DNA from: Oscillospiraceae bacterium | GTDB lineage: Bacteria > Bacillota > Clostridia > Oscillospirales > CAG-272 | DNA: 34,530 nt | Direction of reading: 5' to 3' | Assembly: GCA_015063745.1 (NCBI GenBank) | Contig: SVTO01000030.1 | Location: forward strand, 1 to 34,530 | In this document: positions 1 through 8,141 of the stretch, one piece after another | Layout of the letters: the number at the start of each line of letters is the position of its first letter | How positions within the stretch are numbered: the first letter of the stretch is position 1 | The notes under the pieces: model-generated | The model's input: the letters and a program-made list of their open reading frames with translations, nothing else | Database searches by the model: none | Told to the model about the DNA's origin: nothing | Translations under genes and position numbers: made by a program

Positions 1-752
1 TCAGGGCGATTATCCTCTGCATCACAACGAATTAACGAAAGCATGGTTTCCATAAATTTATTCACAGCTTGTTTATGTTCGTTGCTTTCTCCCCACTTTA
101 GCAAGTAGCGTGGGCAAAGTAATGTGTTGAATGCTTGATACAATTGATATCTACGCTCTGGCTCAAATTTTTCTGTATCACCGCGTCGAGAATACCTGTT
201 AAACAACAGTGCGCGCGCGGAGCAATCAAAGGATGTCGTATATCTACCCAAAAAGTCTTCTAAATGTTCTTCATCCTCGATTTCCGCCATTGTTTCTATT
301 ACATGTGGATGCATAGGATGGCGTTCCAGATAAGCTTCCGCTAACAAGCGTACCTCGGGAAGTATTTTCGGATCACGAAATGCTCGGTCGTTTCCTTCAA
401 CCCACGGACGCCAAGCAGAATCACTGCAGAGATAATTTCTGCGTATATCACGAAGAAGATCAACAATTTTATCAGCATCATAATCTCGTTTCATGCACTC
501 GCGGCGAAGTTCATCAAACGTTTCAACCGCACGTTTTTCTTTTTCGATTTGCGGCATTCCAAGCAGATCATCCACGGTAACGGCAAGTACCCCGGCAATG
601 GCAGGAATCAGTTCCAGATCGGGATAGGTTGTGCCGTTTTCCCAGCGACTGATCGATTGATAGGTGACACCCAAACGATCGGCAAGTGCTTCCTGCGTCA
701 AATCGTGTTTCTTTCGGAAGTTACGTATATTTTCTCCGATTGCAAGTTTCAT
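1..752 (-). CDS. XRE-family transcriptional regulator, N-terminal part, cut by left edge
   Basis: The reading frame starts at ATG 752 behind a strong AGGAGG site five bases upstream and stays open for 250 codons to the left edge. Residues 1-60 form a Cro/C1-type helix-turn-helix (RKKHDLTQEALADRLG followed by YQSISRWENG), with the usual continuation into VDDLLGM near residue 65. The remaining ~185 residues are a helical region with no enzyme motif, of the TPR-like kind seen behind many clostridial XRE domains. It probably binds DNA as a dimer, with the C-terminal part sensing a partner or ligand; the target is unknown. A sigma-A promoter lies at 806-834. The missing C-terminus may be the partial gene at the right edge (33876-34530): the frame is continuous if the ends are joined. 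The HTH family is certain, the function unknown. Confidence 0.85.
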   Translation of the reverse strand, partial: MKLAIGENIRNFRKKHDLTQEALADRLGVTYQSISRWENGTTYPDLELIPAIAGVLAVTVDDLLGMPQIEKEKRAVETFDELRRECMKRDYDADKIVDLLRDIRRNYLCSDSAWRPWVEGNDRAFRDPKILPEVRLLAEAYLERHPMHPHVIETMAEIEDEEHLEDFLGRYTTSFDCSARALLFNRYSRRGDTEKFEPERRYQLYQAFNTLLCPRYLLKWGESNEHKQAVNKFMETMLSLIRCDAEDNRP

Positions 753-805
753 TTTTCCTCCTTATGTGGTTTTTCGCTTCGCAAAGCTTTTCTGTCGACA
801 ACTAT

Positions 806-834
806 ATTATACACGCAAATCATCAAAATCTCAA
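806..834 (-). promoter_or_regulatory. sigma-A promoter of the XRE regulator
   Basis: On the minus strand, TTGAGA (829-834) and a perfect TATAAT (806-811) are separated by 17 bases. Predicted transcription starts near 799, giving a leader of about 47 nt that carries the AGGAGG ribosome site. Confidence 0.7.
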
Positions 835-880
835 TAACGCATTATGAGAGAAAAATTATCACTTTGTGTTATAAAAAACA

Positions 881-924
881 AAACACTTGGTGCACCTGCT
901 TTTACACAGGCACACCAAGTGTTT
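881..924 (-). terminator. rho-independent terminator of the SIS/kinase operon
   Basis: A 12-bp perfect stem (881-892 with 913-924) is extended by an inner CCTG/CAGG pairing (895-898 with 907-910). On the minus strand it is followed by a T-rich tract in 871-880. It sits 21 bases past the stop of the last operon gene. Confidence 0.8.
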
Positions 925-945
925 CTTTTGCTTATTTATTTCGAA

Positions 946-1671
946 TTACCAGCCGAAGTTCTTGTAGTTTTCGTGTACTACCTTGCTGTTGTATTCGCCG
1001 CCGCCCGGGAAGTTGTGACTCTTCAGAATACCGGGAGTGATGCCTCTTTCCAGAAGCTTTTCCACTGCAGCGGATGTGATATTCCACAGAATATAGTCGG
1101 ATGCGATACCGGATGCGGCTGCAAACTTGGCTTCGATGCCTTCTACATCCAACATGGCTTCTGCAGCGGGTGCGCAGTTGTCGATGGCGAGGGTGGCAAT
1201 TTCGTGCAGCTTCTTACCGGAAGGATGTACGGGATCCACAGCGGTAGCGTATTCCATACTGGTGAAGGCGATAACCTTGATACCCTTCTGTACGGCTTCG
1301 TATGCCAGATGCACTACGTTAGGTGTTCTGCCGGATACGGAACCTACGAACAGAACGTCGCCGGGACGCATATCAGCGGCTTCCAGAGCGTATCTTTCCG
1401 CTGCGCCGTCACGGTTGGGCTTGCCATCGCGTGCTCTCTGACCAGCTTCTACGTTCAGGTTGTAGGAGAAATGCTTGTAGAAGATCGGGCCGCCGCCGCG
1501 GTAGATGACGTCCATTTCGGTAGAGTGGCAGATAGCACTCAGGAAAATGCAGCCGCCGTTGGCAACGCTTTCCGCGATCATTTCGCCGGCCTTGAGTATA
1601 TTCTCGGTCTGGGTGTCTCTGACCTTCTTGAACAGGTCGTCAATTGCCTGCTGATATCTTTCCATTAACAT
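946..1671 (-). CDS. SIS-domain sugar isomerase-like protein (paralogue A)
   Basis: A 241-residue sugar-isomerase (SIS) fold protein. The family binds phosphosugars and isomerises or deaminates them, or senses them as a regulator. It shares with its neighbour at 2691-3428 the blocks VSGR (~residue 117), HPSGKKLHE (~150), IDNC and EAVEK-like C-terminal helices, so the two are paralogues. Where the neighbour reads FGCSHAG at the first phosphosugar loop, this one reads LSAICHSTE, so the glycine-rich part of the site is altered and this copy may be a partner subunit. Third gene of a three-gene operon, 16 bases after the kinase. GGAAG lies about 9 bases before the ATG at 1671; an in-frame ATG two codons later is also possible. 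Substrate unknown; amino-sugar metabolism is a guess from the kinase. Confidence 0.8.
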   Translation of the reverse strand: MLMERYQQAIDDLFKKVRDTQTENILKAGEMIAESVANGGCIFLSAICHSTEMDVIYRGGGPIFYKHFSYNLNVEAGQRARDGKPNRDGAAERYALEAADMRPGDVLFVGSVSGRTPNVVHLAYEAVQKGIKVIAFTSMEYATAVDPVHPSGKKLHEIATLAIDNCAPAAEAMLDVEGIEAKFAAASGIASDYILWNITSAAVEKLLERGITPGILKSHNFPGGGEYNSKVVHENYKNFGW

Positions 1672-1687
1672 AGTGATTTACTTCCTT

Positions 1688-2659
1688 TCACTTTTTGATT
1701 TTGAATAAATAATCAGAATATTCTCTTCTGAATTTTTCCTTTGCTTCTTCATCAAACTTACCGTATTTGTCATAGTAATCCTTGATGATGGGACCCATAA
1801 TCGGTTCGAATTCGGGAAGTGTGATGTTCAGGTTTTCGTTGTATTCCTTCAGACGCTTCTCGAACTTTTCAAACATTCCGGGGGATTTCCATGCACTGCC
1901 GGAAATGGTGATCGGTACTTCGATGGGGAAATCGTACTGTTTGAACAACACCAGTGTCTGATCCGCCATTGCCTTAGCAGCTGCATCGATGATGCGCAGA
2001 GCCACTGCATCCCCTGCCAGAGCTGCTGTATCAATCGTTCTGGAAAGAGAGGCAACCGCTGTTGTGGGTGCTGTATTGGGCAAGGAATACACGCTGATAA
2101 GGGCACTACGCAAACTTTCTTTCTTCATTTGCTGGGGGATCAGTTCGGTAAGCATGGTTTTCTCACCGCGGCCTTCAAAATCGCGGATCGCATACTCACA
2201 CGCCATACGCGCCATCCAATACCCGGAACCTTCGTCCGAAACCAGCGAACCGTAGCCGCCGACCAGCGCGTTGTATTTGTTATTTTCACCGTATTTTCCG
2301 AATACATCGGAACCGGTACCGGACAGAGCCAGGATACCGCCGTGGAAAATACCCGCGGCATACATACCGACTTCATATTCTCCGGTACAGAAATTTTGTT
2401 TGATAGTACAAAGTTTTCTCAGTTTTTCCTTAAAAACGACGTCACTGTAAGAGGCACCTGCCAGTTTTTCAATGACCATGCCTTCCTGAATTCCCAGCTG
2501 CTCGATCAGATCATCAGCATGACGTTCGATCAGTTTGGGATCTACAGTGGTTTCACGCATACTGCCGACTCTGGCAAATCTGAGAGGAGAAAGGTTCTCA
2601 TCGTACAGAATGGCCGCTACTTTGGTTCCGCCTGAGTCAAGTGACAGATAATATGCCAT
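1688..2659 (-). CDS. BadF/BadG-type sugar kinase (N-acetylglucosamine kinase-like)
   Basis: A 323-residue ASKHA-fold ATPase. The N-terminal phosphate-1 loop reads LSLDSGGTK (residues 5-13). The phosphate-2 region LSGTGSDVFG is near residue 115, followed by YGSLVSDEGSGYWMARMA, the arrangement typical of bacterial and eukaryotic GlcNAc kinases in this family. It likely phosphorylates an N-acetylated or related hexose in the cytoplasm; the exact sugar cannot be read. It lies between two SIS paralogues, 31 bases after one and 16 before the other, and on one transcript. Kinase plus sugar-phosphate isomerase is a coherent catabolic or wall-recycling module. A badF-type dehydratase activator is unlikely, because no dehydratase partner or Fe-S cysteine pair is visible. 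Confidence 0.8.
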   Translation of the reverse strand: MAYYLSLDSGGTKVAAILYDENLSPLRFARVGSMRETTVDPKLIERHADDLIEQLGIQEGMVIEKLAGASYSDVVFKEKLRKLCTIKQNFCTGEYEVGMYAAGIFHGGILALSGTGSDVFGKYGENNKYNALVGGYGSLVSDEGSGYWMARMACEYAIRDFEGRGEKTMLTELIPQQMKKESLRSALISVYSLPNTAPTTAVASLSRTIDTAALAGDAVALRIIDAAAKAMADQTLVLFKQYDFPIEVPITISGSAWKSPGMFEKFEKRLKEYNENLNITLPEFEPIMGPIIKDYYDKYGKFDEEAKEKFRREYSDYLFKIKK

Positions 2660-2690
2660 TTTCTGTTCTCCTTTCGAGGACGTTCATAAA

Positions 2691-3428
2691 TTACATGTAG
2701 AAAATGTTATCCTTATATTCGGCAAAGATCTTGGCGTTATGTTCGTCACCGCCGTTCAGGTTGGCACTCATGAATACGGGGGGAACAATACCGTCTGCGA
2801 TCATCTTTTCCACAGCTTCGATGATCAGGGCGTTGATCAGAGCTGCGCCAACCGTTGTGGAGGTAGGACCGATCTTTTCTGCCAGTCCGTCCAGAGTAAT
2901 GGCAGCATCGCCTACATCACCGCAGTTGTCGATTACGTAGTCACATACTTCAAAGAGTCTCTTGCCGCTGGGATGTCTGGAGGTAACAGCGCCGGAATAA
3001 TTCAGGTTGGTCAGGCAAACGGTCTTCACGCCTCTGTTCTTTGCTTCAATAGCCATATCTACGGGAACGGTATTTCTGCCGGATACGGAGTGCAGGATCA
3101 GCAGGTCGCCTTCCTTCACGTGGTTCTGGTCCAGGATGATCTTGCCGAGACCGGGCAGTCTTTCCAGCTGACTGGTCATGGTGATGGGTCTGGTGTTCAG
3201 CATGAAGCCGGGGAAGAAAATGGGGTTGATAACAGCCAGACCGCCGGTTCTGTAGAACACTTCTTCAGCGATGATGCCGGCATGGGAACAGCCGAATACG
3301 AACACGTTGTTTTTCTTTTCGATGGTGTCTGCCAGCAGGTCTGCGATTTCACGGATTTTATCTTCCTGTGTGCTCCACGCTTTGTCTATGTATTCATTGA
3401 CGAATTTGATATAATCATTACCGCGCAT
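2691..3428 (-). CDS. SIS-domain sugar isomerase-like protein (paralogue B)
   Basis: First gene of the operon, 245 residues from the ATG at 3428. That start has AAGGTG about 9 bases upstream and gives a length matching its paralogue. An in-frame GTG at 3473 would lie only about nine bases from the predicted transcription start and has no ribosome site. The SIS fold is shown by VFVFGCSHAGIIAEE (phosphosugar loop, ~residue 45), ILHSVSGRN (second loop, ~115) and HPSGKRLFE. It should bind a sugar phosphate; whether it is an isomerase, an etherase or a sensor is not visible. The Ser/His residues of the loop are kept here, unlike in the paralogue, so this is the likelier catalytic subunit. Confidence 0.8.
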   Translation of the reverse strand: MRGNDYIKFVNEYIDKAWSTQEDKIREIADLLADTIEKKNNVFVFGCSHAGIIAEEVFYRTGGLAVINPIFFPGFMLNTRPITMTSQLERLPGLGKIILDQNHVKEGDLLILHSVSGRNTVPVDMAIEAKNRGVKTVCLTNLNYSGAVTSRHPSGKRLFEVCDYVIDNCGDVGDAAITLDGLAEKIGPTSTTVGAALINALIIEAVEKMIADGIVPPVFMSANLNGGDEHNAKIFAEYKDNIFYM

Positions 3429-3488
3429 AATTTTCACCTTATCCTTTTTCATTTTCTTGGTAACCGGGTTCACATATAAACCCTTTAT

Positions 3489-3517
3489 ATTATAGCATGA
3501 CAGATTCGAAAAAACAA
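3489..3517 (-). promoter_or_regulatory. sigma-A promoter of the SIS/kinase/SIS operon
   Basis: On the minus strand, TTGTTT (3512-3517) and a perfect TATAAT (3489-3494) are spaced by 17 bases. The predicted start near 3482 supports translation from the ATG at 3428. Confidence 0.7.
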
Positions 3518-3600
3518 TATAAAATGAAATTTTTCATGGAATTTATTGGAGCAGATCCGGATAATTCAGCAGTATCTCACGGATCCCCGAAAACAAACAT

Positions 3601-3630
3601 CCCCCGACCGCTGAATACTGCGATCGGGGG
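3601..3630 (-). terminator. terminator of the M13 peptidase gene
   Basis: A 10-bp GC-rich stem (3601-3610 with 3621-3630, one G-U pair) lies 64 bases past the peptidase stop. On the minus strand it is followed by a modest T-rich stretch. Confidence 0.65.
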
Positions 3631-3694
3631 CTATAATTATGCGATACTTCCCTTCCGGCAGAACCGGTTATGCTTTTCGATTCCGGCTGCTTTA

Positions 3695-5593
3695 TTACCA
3701 GATAACAATACGCTTTTCCGGTGCAATATACATCTGGTCTGTTTCTTTTACATCATATGCGGCATACCATTCGCTGAAGTTTCTCGGGGGCATATTGGCA
3801 CGCAGAATGCAGGGACCGTGAACGTCTACGGAGAGAAGCATCTGGGCATATTCGGGTCTTGCCTTCTGGCACCATACTTTTGCCCAGTTGGTAAAATATT
3901 CTTCGTAGGATGCGCCTTCCATGCCGGACATGATGTCCAGCGTTACGGACATACCGCCGTTGTCTGCCATGTTTTCACTGACGATGAATGCACCGTTTAC
4001 CTTACCCCAGGGCAGCTCGATACCGTCAAACTGTTCGATCATCTGCTTCACCTTGGTTTCGAATCTTTCAAAGTCTTCGGCGGTCCACCAGTCGTTGATA
4101 TTACCGTTTTCGTCGCACTTGGCGCCGTTGCTGTCAAATGCGTGGGAGATTTCGTGGCCGATTACAGCACCGATACCGCCGAGGTTTTCGCTTCTGGTCT
4201 GCTGCAGGGAGTAAAAAGGCGGCTGGAGAATGGCTGCGGGGAATGTGATATCGTTTACAAAGGGATCGTAGCAGGCGTTGACCATATGGCCCGGCATTGC
4301 CCAGTTTTCCGGTTCGGTGGGCTTATCCAGCTTACTCAGCACATCCAGTTCTCTGATCGCCTTCAGGGAGAGGACGATGTCGAAGAGAGAATCTTCGGGA
4401 TTGAAGACAAGTTTTTCGTAAATGGGTCTTGCCTTATCTGGGTAACCCATTTTCACGCCCATGGTGGACAGCTTCAGAATGGCTTTTTCCTTGGTTGCTT
4501 CGCCGAGGATTTCGTTGGTTGTAATACGCTTTTTATAGGTATCGATGATCTGATATACGATCTCGGTAATGTCCTTCTTGGCTGCTTCGCCGAAGTATTT
4601 GTCACCATAGTAAATGCCTACGGGATCGGAATACATACCGCCGGCGAGGTTATAGGCGAACTTTTCGATGGACTGCATTTTGGCAACGCCGGTGATGGCA
4701 CGCATATACATACCGCCCATGTCGCGGAGTTCTTCGGACAGGTATGTGCAGGCGGAAAGCAGGCTGGTTACATATGCCCAGTGCTTGTACAGCGCCAGGT
4801 TTTCTTCGTTGACGATCTTGGCAAATGCGCCGAAGTAGCGGGGTTCGGCAACTACGACGGTTGCGGGAACATGGCCGAACAGGTCGTTCAGGATGAGGTC
4901 GAAATCGATGGGTTTGAGCATAGCGGCAACTTCGGCTTCGTCCATGGGGTTATACATTTCGATATACTTTGCCCATTCTTCGCTGGTCTTTGCCAGGCCG
5001 CCGATGATTTCGTCATAAGCAAGCGCATCGGCAACGTATTTTTCCTGATCTTCGGCAGAGAGGTCGGTTTTGGACATAACCATTTTGGCTACGTTGGTCC
5101 AGATACCGAGGATCTGTTCCTTCTGTGCTGCCATTTCGGGTTTATAGTAAGATGCGTCGGGCAGGATCACGCCGGCACCCTGGATATACACGAGGTGGCG
5201 TTTGGTATTCTTCATATCCGTTTCCACACCGATATTGATGGGGGTGGAGATACCCTTGAGAGAGAGCGTTTTATACAGGCGGCTCACATCTTCGAGAGTA
5301 TGGATATCGTCCAGTACTGCAAGATTTTTCAGTGCGGGTGTGATGCCGTGCTTTTCTTTTCTGTCGGCATCCTTTGCGATTGCGTATAGTTCGCAGGCTC
5401 TGGCGAGATGTTCATTGGGGTATGCCTTATTCTCGCTCATGACAGCGAACTCGTCCATCATGATTTTTTCCACGCTGTCCGCCAGTTTGGAAAAACCGCC
5501 GGCTGCGGGTTTATCGTCGGGAATCTCCAGTTCGTCAAGGGTTTTCTGGTTGACGTATGTGTAGAGGTCGTCCTGAATTCTAATGGTTTCCAT
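3695..5593 (-). CDS. pepO: M13-family zinc metallopeptidase (PepO/neprilysin-like)
   Basis: A 632-residue oligoendopeptidase of the neprilysin family, close to the length of lactococcal PepO. The zinc site reads HEISH (H480, E481, H484), with the third ligand E540 in ENMAD, whose D544 is the usual supporting aspartate. The conserved VNAxYxP-like region reads MVNACYDPFVNDITFPAAILQPPF. The protein ends in VIW, the C-terminal tryptophan typical of M13. No signal peptide or membrane helix is visible, so it should act on imported oligopeptides in the cytoplasm. AGGAG lies 6 bases before the ATG. It is monocistronic, with its own promoter (5636-5664) and terminator (3601-3630). The family call is secure; the peptide substrates are not known. 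Confidence 0.93.
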   Translation of the reverse strand: METIRIQDDLYTYVNQKTLDELEIPDDKPAAGGFSKLADSVEKIMMDEFAVMSENKAYPNEHLARACELYAIAKDADRKEKHGITPALKNLAVLDDIHTLEDVSRLYKTLSLKGISTPINIGVETDMKNTKRHLVYIQGAGVILPDASYYKPEMAAQKEQILGIWTNVAKMVMSKTDLSAEDQEKYVADALAYDEIIGGLAKTSEEWAKYIEMYNPMDEAEVAAMLKPIDFDLILNDLFGHVPATVVVAEPRYFGAFAKIVNEENLALYKHWAYVTSLLSACTYLSEELRDMGGMYMRAITGVAKMQSIEKFAYNLAGGMYSDPVGIYYGDKYFGEAAKKDITEIVYQIIDTYKKRITTNEILGEATKEKAILKLSTMGVKMGYPDKARPIYEKLVFNPEDSLFDIVLSLKAIRELDVLSKLDKPTEPENWAMPGHMVNACYDPFVNDITFPAAILQPPFYSLQQTRSENLGGIGAVIGHEISHAFDSNGAKCDENGNINDWWTAEDFERFETKVKQMIEQFDGIELPWGKVNGAFIVSENMADNGGMSVTLDIMSGMEGASYEEYFTNWAKVWCQKARPEYAQMLLSVDVHGPCILRANMPPRNFSEWYAAYDVKETDQMYIAPEKRIVIW

Positions 5594-5635
5594 ATATATC
5601 TCCTGTTGGTTGATTTTTGGGGTATATCTTTATTT

Positions 5636-5664
5636 ATTGTATCACCAAATAGGGGAAAAGACAA
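5636..5664 (-). promoter_or_regulatory. promoter of the M13 peptidase
   Basis: On the minus strand, TTGTCT (5659-5664), 17 bases, then TACAAT (5636-5641) preceded by an extended TGA. Upstream of the -35 box a 12-base direct repeat (TGTGAAATTTTT on the plus strand) occurs at 5674-5685 and 5716-5727, spaced 42 bp (four helical turns). It may be an AT-rich UP-like element or a regulator site. Confidence 0.65.
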
Positions 5665-5770
5665 TATGTATTCTGTGAAATTTTTGGGTATTTGGATGGA
5701 TTTTAGGGGATGGAGTGTGAAATTTTTTCGGTTATACACAATCTCCGGGGCACAGACGCCTTTCTCCCTA

Positions 5771-5805
5771 CAATAAAAAAGTCCCCGAAGGACTTTTTTT
5801 ATTGT
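5771..5805 (-). terminator. terminator of the GH36 gene (bidirectional shape)
   Basis: Near-perfect hairpin around GTCC/GGAC flanked by A-tracts and T-tracts on both sides, so it works on either strand. It lies 19 bases past the stop of the GH36 gene, the only gene that reads into it. Confidence 0.85.
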
Positions 5806-5823
5806 AGGAAGGCAGTTGTTGTT

Positions 5824-7974
5824 CTATTTGTCCAAAGGTGTCAAAACATAAACCTTGGCGGTATACGGATCGGATGTAACCGGAAGACCTTCTTCCATTA
5901 GTTTTTTGCCTTTAATAACCTGCACGGAAGTATCTTCGCTGTCCATATCCACAATACAGTATCCGGTTGACGGATTCAATCCTTTCAAAGGTAGCGAAAA
6001 GGAGGATTCTCCCGCATATGACTGACGGGTATACACAAGAACCAGTGCCTCGTCTATATCATCACGATAATACATATATGCCTGGCGTGTGTCGTAATTA
6101 TGATCCGGCTCCATGAGTCCATAGTACTCACCCAGAAAGAGACCGCGCAGATCGCTGAGTTCTGCACTCAATTTTTGGGCATTGGAATCATCGGCAGCAT
6201 AACCGATTTGTATACCGATAGAACTCCCGGCTGCCAGAAGGCTGCGGACATAATATGGATTCTCAAATACCCGTACAGGATAACCTACGCTGGTGGAATG
6301 GATCGGAAGCCAATACGACAGCGCCTGCGTATGATACTGAATTCCTTCCCAATTCCATTGGTTTTCCTCATAACCGTATGGCACGCAAGTGTAATCCGAA
6401 CGATGGAGCGCCACAGTACGACGGATCATTTCCAGATCAAGCCGTTTCCCGCCGGAAGCACAGTTATCAATCATCAGCCCCGGGAATTCCACAAGAAGCG
6501 AATCGTAAAGGCGATATAAATTTTCAATATAGCGTATTTCCGTTATCCCCTCGCGGTCCTCAGAATCATTGCTGCGCCACGCGGCTGCAATACAGGGACA
6601 GTTCATATCGATTCGGTAAATATCAATTCCGTTATTTCGGATCATATCCGACAGATATCCGAATACCCATTGATAAGCGGCCTCGTCGGAAAGCTTCAGA
6701 ATACGGCTGCCGGCAGCATCGCAATCATACAGCAGTTCCGGATGTTCATTATACAGCTGTGTCCCGGGAGCCACACGCTCCAATTCAAACCAGACTACAT
6801 ATTTCTTATCATTATCATGCAAAAAATCCGACACTTTTTGCAAAGAACCGGATGGATACCGGTTGGTATTCACCCACCAGTTCCCGACTTGGGTCACCCA
6901 ACCATTTGGGTCAGTATCAATGTTTCCGAACCAGGCAGCATCCGTCCATACCGTATCCAGGCTGAGTTTTCCCAGCCATTTGGATACATCCGCGATAATT
7001 TCTTCCTCACCGTAGCTTTCAGTAGTCACTGCAACTGGCAACCGGCAAACATCCGCTGTTCCGTCATTGGGTGTATAATGCTTCAGGACGGTTTTACGGA
7101 AAAGGTTGTGTCCGTACTCAGCATCCCCTTCAAAATAGGTTATGCTGTACAGCGGAGTACGTATTTTTTCTCCTGCATAAAGAGATGCCGAAAGTGAAAA
7201 CTGTCCACCCTGCATGGAGGCAATGCCATCCTCCGCTGCAAAAGAAGCTTTCCATATTCCGGTCCATCCGATGGCAACCATCAAACCGGAATCTTCTCCG
7301 ATCAAGTCGAAATAAGGCCATGCTTTTTCCGTAGACCGCCCATCCTGATATTCGGGGAAGTATATAACCGGTGTTTTTTTCAGTTCTTTGGCAACCAGTG
7401 AAAAATCATCCGCATCATCACCGCCGAGATCCTGAGAACCAATTGTAGTATGCAGTGTAATATTCTCACTTCCAAGGGCAAACTTCATATTCATGCCCAT
7501 GAAATTACTGATTGTTTTACTGGTTTCCTTGCCTGTGTTTTCGGCGTATGTACAGAACTCCAATGTCGGATAATCTTTATACAGTATAAATTCACTCCAT
7601 ACAGACAATCCGTCGGAAGGATTGGTGTACCGGATGGTATAATATTTCCCGTGATCATCTTCAGAGTTTTCCACACTTCTCTGCCAGGAAGACAAAATAT
7701 CTTCTTTCAGTGTGGACATTCCATCGTAGGAAAAAGAGAACGGTACGCCTTCCCCTTGTATATAAGTATCCACAAACCACTTCTCAAGAGTATCTCTCAT
7801 AACGGTATATTCGTCGAAATTTTGGTATTCCGGCCAATAGTTGGTCTCAATACGCAATTGGTCAGGTGTATTGGCTATGTTTGTACACGATGTGAGAAGA
7901 AAAAAAGTCCCCAAGAGTATAAACCCCTTTCTCAGATCAAAAAATTTTTTTGTTCTTACAGTATCTTTTCTCAT
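5824..7974 (-). CDS. Lipoprotein glycoside hydrolase, GH36 (alpha-galactosidase-like)
   Basis: A 716-residue protein with a basic N-terminus, hydrophobic segment (residues 17-29) and lipobox LTSC at C30, so it is predicted to be a surface-anchored lipoprotein. An N-terminal beta-sandwich (~40-310) precedes the catalytic barrel. GH36 landmarks are WTDAAWFG (~343-350), VVWFELERVAPGT (~393-405) and HPELL. The nucleophile is D456 in YRIDMN, and the acid/base is D513 in NCASGGKRLDLE. It should hydrolyse alpha-galactosides or a related alpha-linked sugar outside the cell; the exact specificity is open. Most bacterial GH36 enzymes are intracellular, so the lipid anchor is notable. AAGGAG lies 6 bases before the ATG. 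It is divergent from an AraC regulator (8142-9050), the likely controller. Confidence 0.88.
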   Translation of the reverse strand: MRKDTVRTKKFFDLRKGFILLGTFFLLTSCTNIANTPDQLRIETNYWPEYQNFDEYTVMRDTLEKWFVDTYIQGEGVPFSFSYDGMSTLKEDILSSWQRSVENSEDDHGKYYTIRYTNPSDGLSVWSEFILYKDYPTLEFCTYAENTGKETSKTISNFMGMNMKFALGSENITLHTTIGSQDLGGDDADDFSLVAKELKKTPVIYFPEYQDGRSTEKAWPYFDLIGEDSGLMVAIGWTGIWKASFAAEDGIASMQGGQFSLSASLYAGEKIRTPLYSITYFEGDAEYGHNLFRKTVLKHYTPNDGTADVCRLPVAVTTESYGEEEIIADVSKWLGKLSLDTVWTDAAWFGNIDTDPNGWVTQVGNWWVNTNRYPSGSLQKVSDFLHDNDKKYVVWFELERVAPGTQLYNEHPELLYDCDAAGSRILKLSDEAAYQWVFGYLSDMIRNNGIDIYRIDMNCPCIAAAWRSNDSEDREGITEIRYIENLYRLYDSLLVEFPGLMIDNCASGGKRLDLEMIRRTVALHRSDYTCVPYGYEENQWNWEGIQYHTQALSYWLPIHSTSVGYPVRVFENPYYVRSLLAAGSSIGIQIGYAADDSNAQKLSAELSDLRGLFLGEYYGLMEPDHNYDTRQAYMYYRDDIDEALVLVYTRQSYAGESSFSLPLKGLNPSTGYCIVDMDSEDTSVQVIKGKKLMEEGLPVTSDPYTAKVYVLTPLDK

Positions 7975-7999
7975 AACGTTCTCCTTCCTGATTACAATA

Positions 8000-8028
8000 A
8001 TTGTATCACATATCCGACGATAAATAAA
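8000..8028 (-). promoter_or_regulatory. promoter of the GH36 gene with overlapping dyad
   Basis: On the minus strand, extended -10 TGATACAAT (TACAAT at 8000-8005), 17 bases from a weak TTTATT (8023-8028). The -10 box is half of a perfect inverted repeat (TACAAT-A-ATTGTA, 7993-8005). The poor -35 box fits a promoter that needs an activator. Confidence 0.5.
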
Positions 8029-8078
8029 TGGGACATTCTTACTTCAAATTGTCATATATTGACTTTTCAAAATATTTA

Positions 8079-8107
8079 TTGACTCCCGCGAAAAAAGCAG
8101 GTATAAT
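8079..8107 (+). promoter_or_regulatory. sigma-A promoter of the AraC regulator
   Basis: TTGACT (8079-8084), exactly 17 bases, then a perfect TATAAT (8102-8107). The predicted start near 8114 lies downstream of the earliest in-frame ATG (8028) and so decides the gene start in favour of GTG 8142. Confidence 0.8.
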
Positions 8108-8141
8108 AATAGGAAAGCAGAGTGCAAAGAGGGGGGATAAT

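Noticed and set aside
3523-3540. GAAATTTT(T)CATGGAA motif, also seen on the minus strand near 22885, as a shared operator
   Set aside because: Only two imperfect AT-rich copies, at different distances from their promoters. Chance is a sufficient explanation.
3497-5389. 630-residue open frame on the plus strand
   Set aside because: It is antisense to the M13 peptidase, whose zinc motif and family match are clear. No independent start signal or domain.
8028-8141. Longer N-terminus for the AraC regulator
   Set aside because: It would start upstream of the strong promoter at 8079-8107, and GTG 8142 has its own ribosome site.
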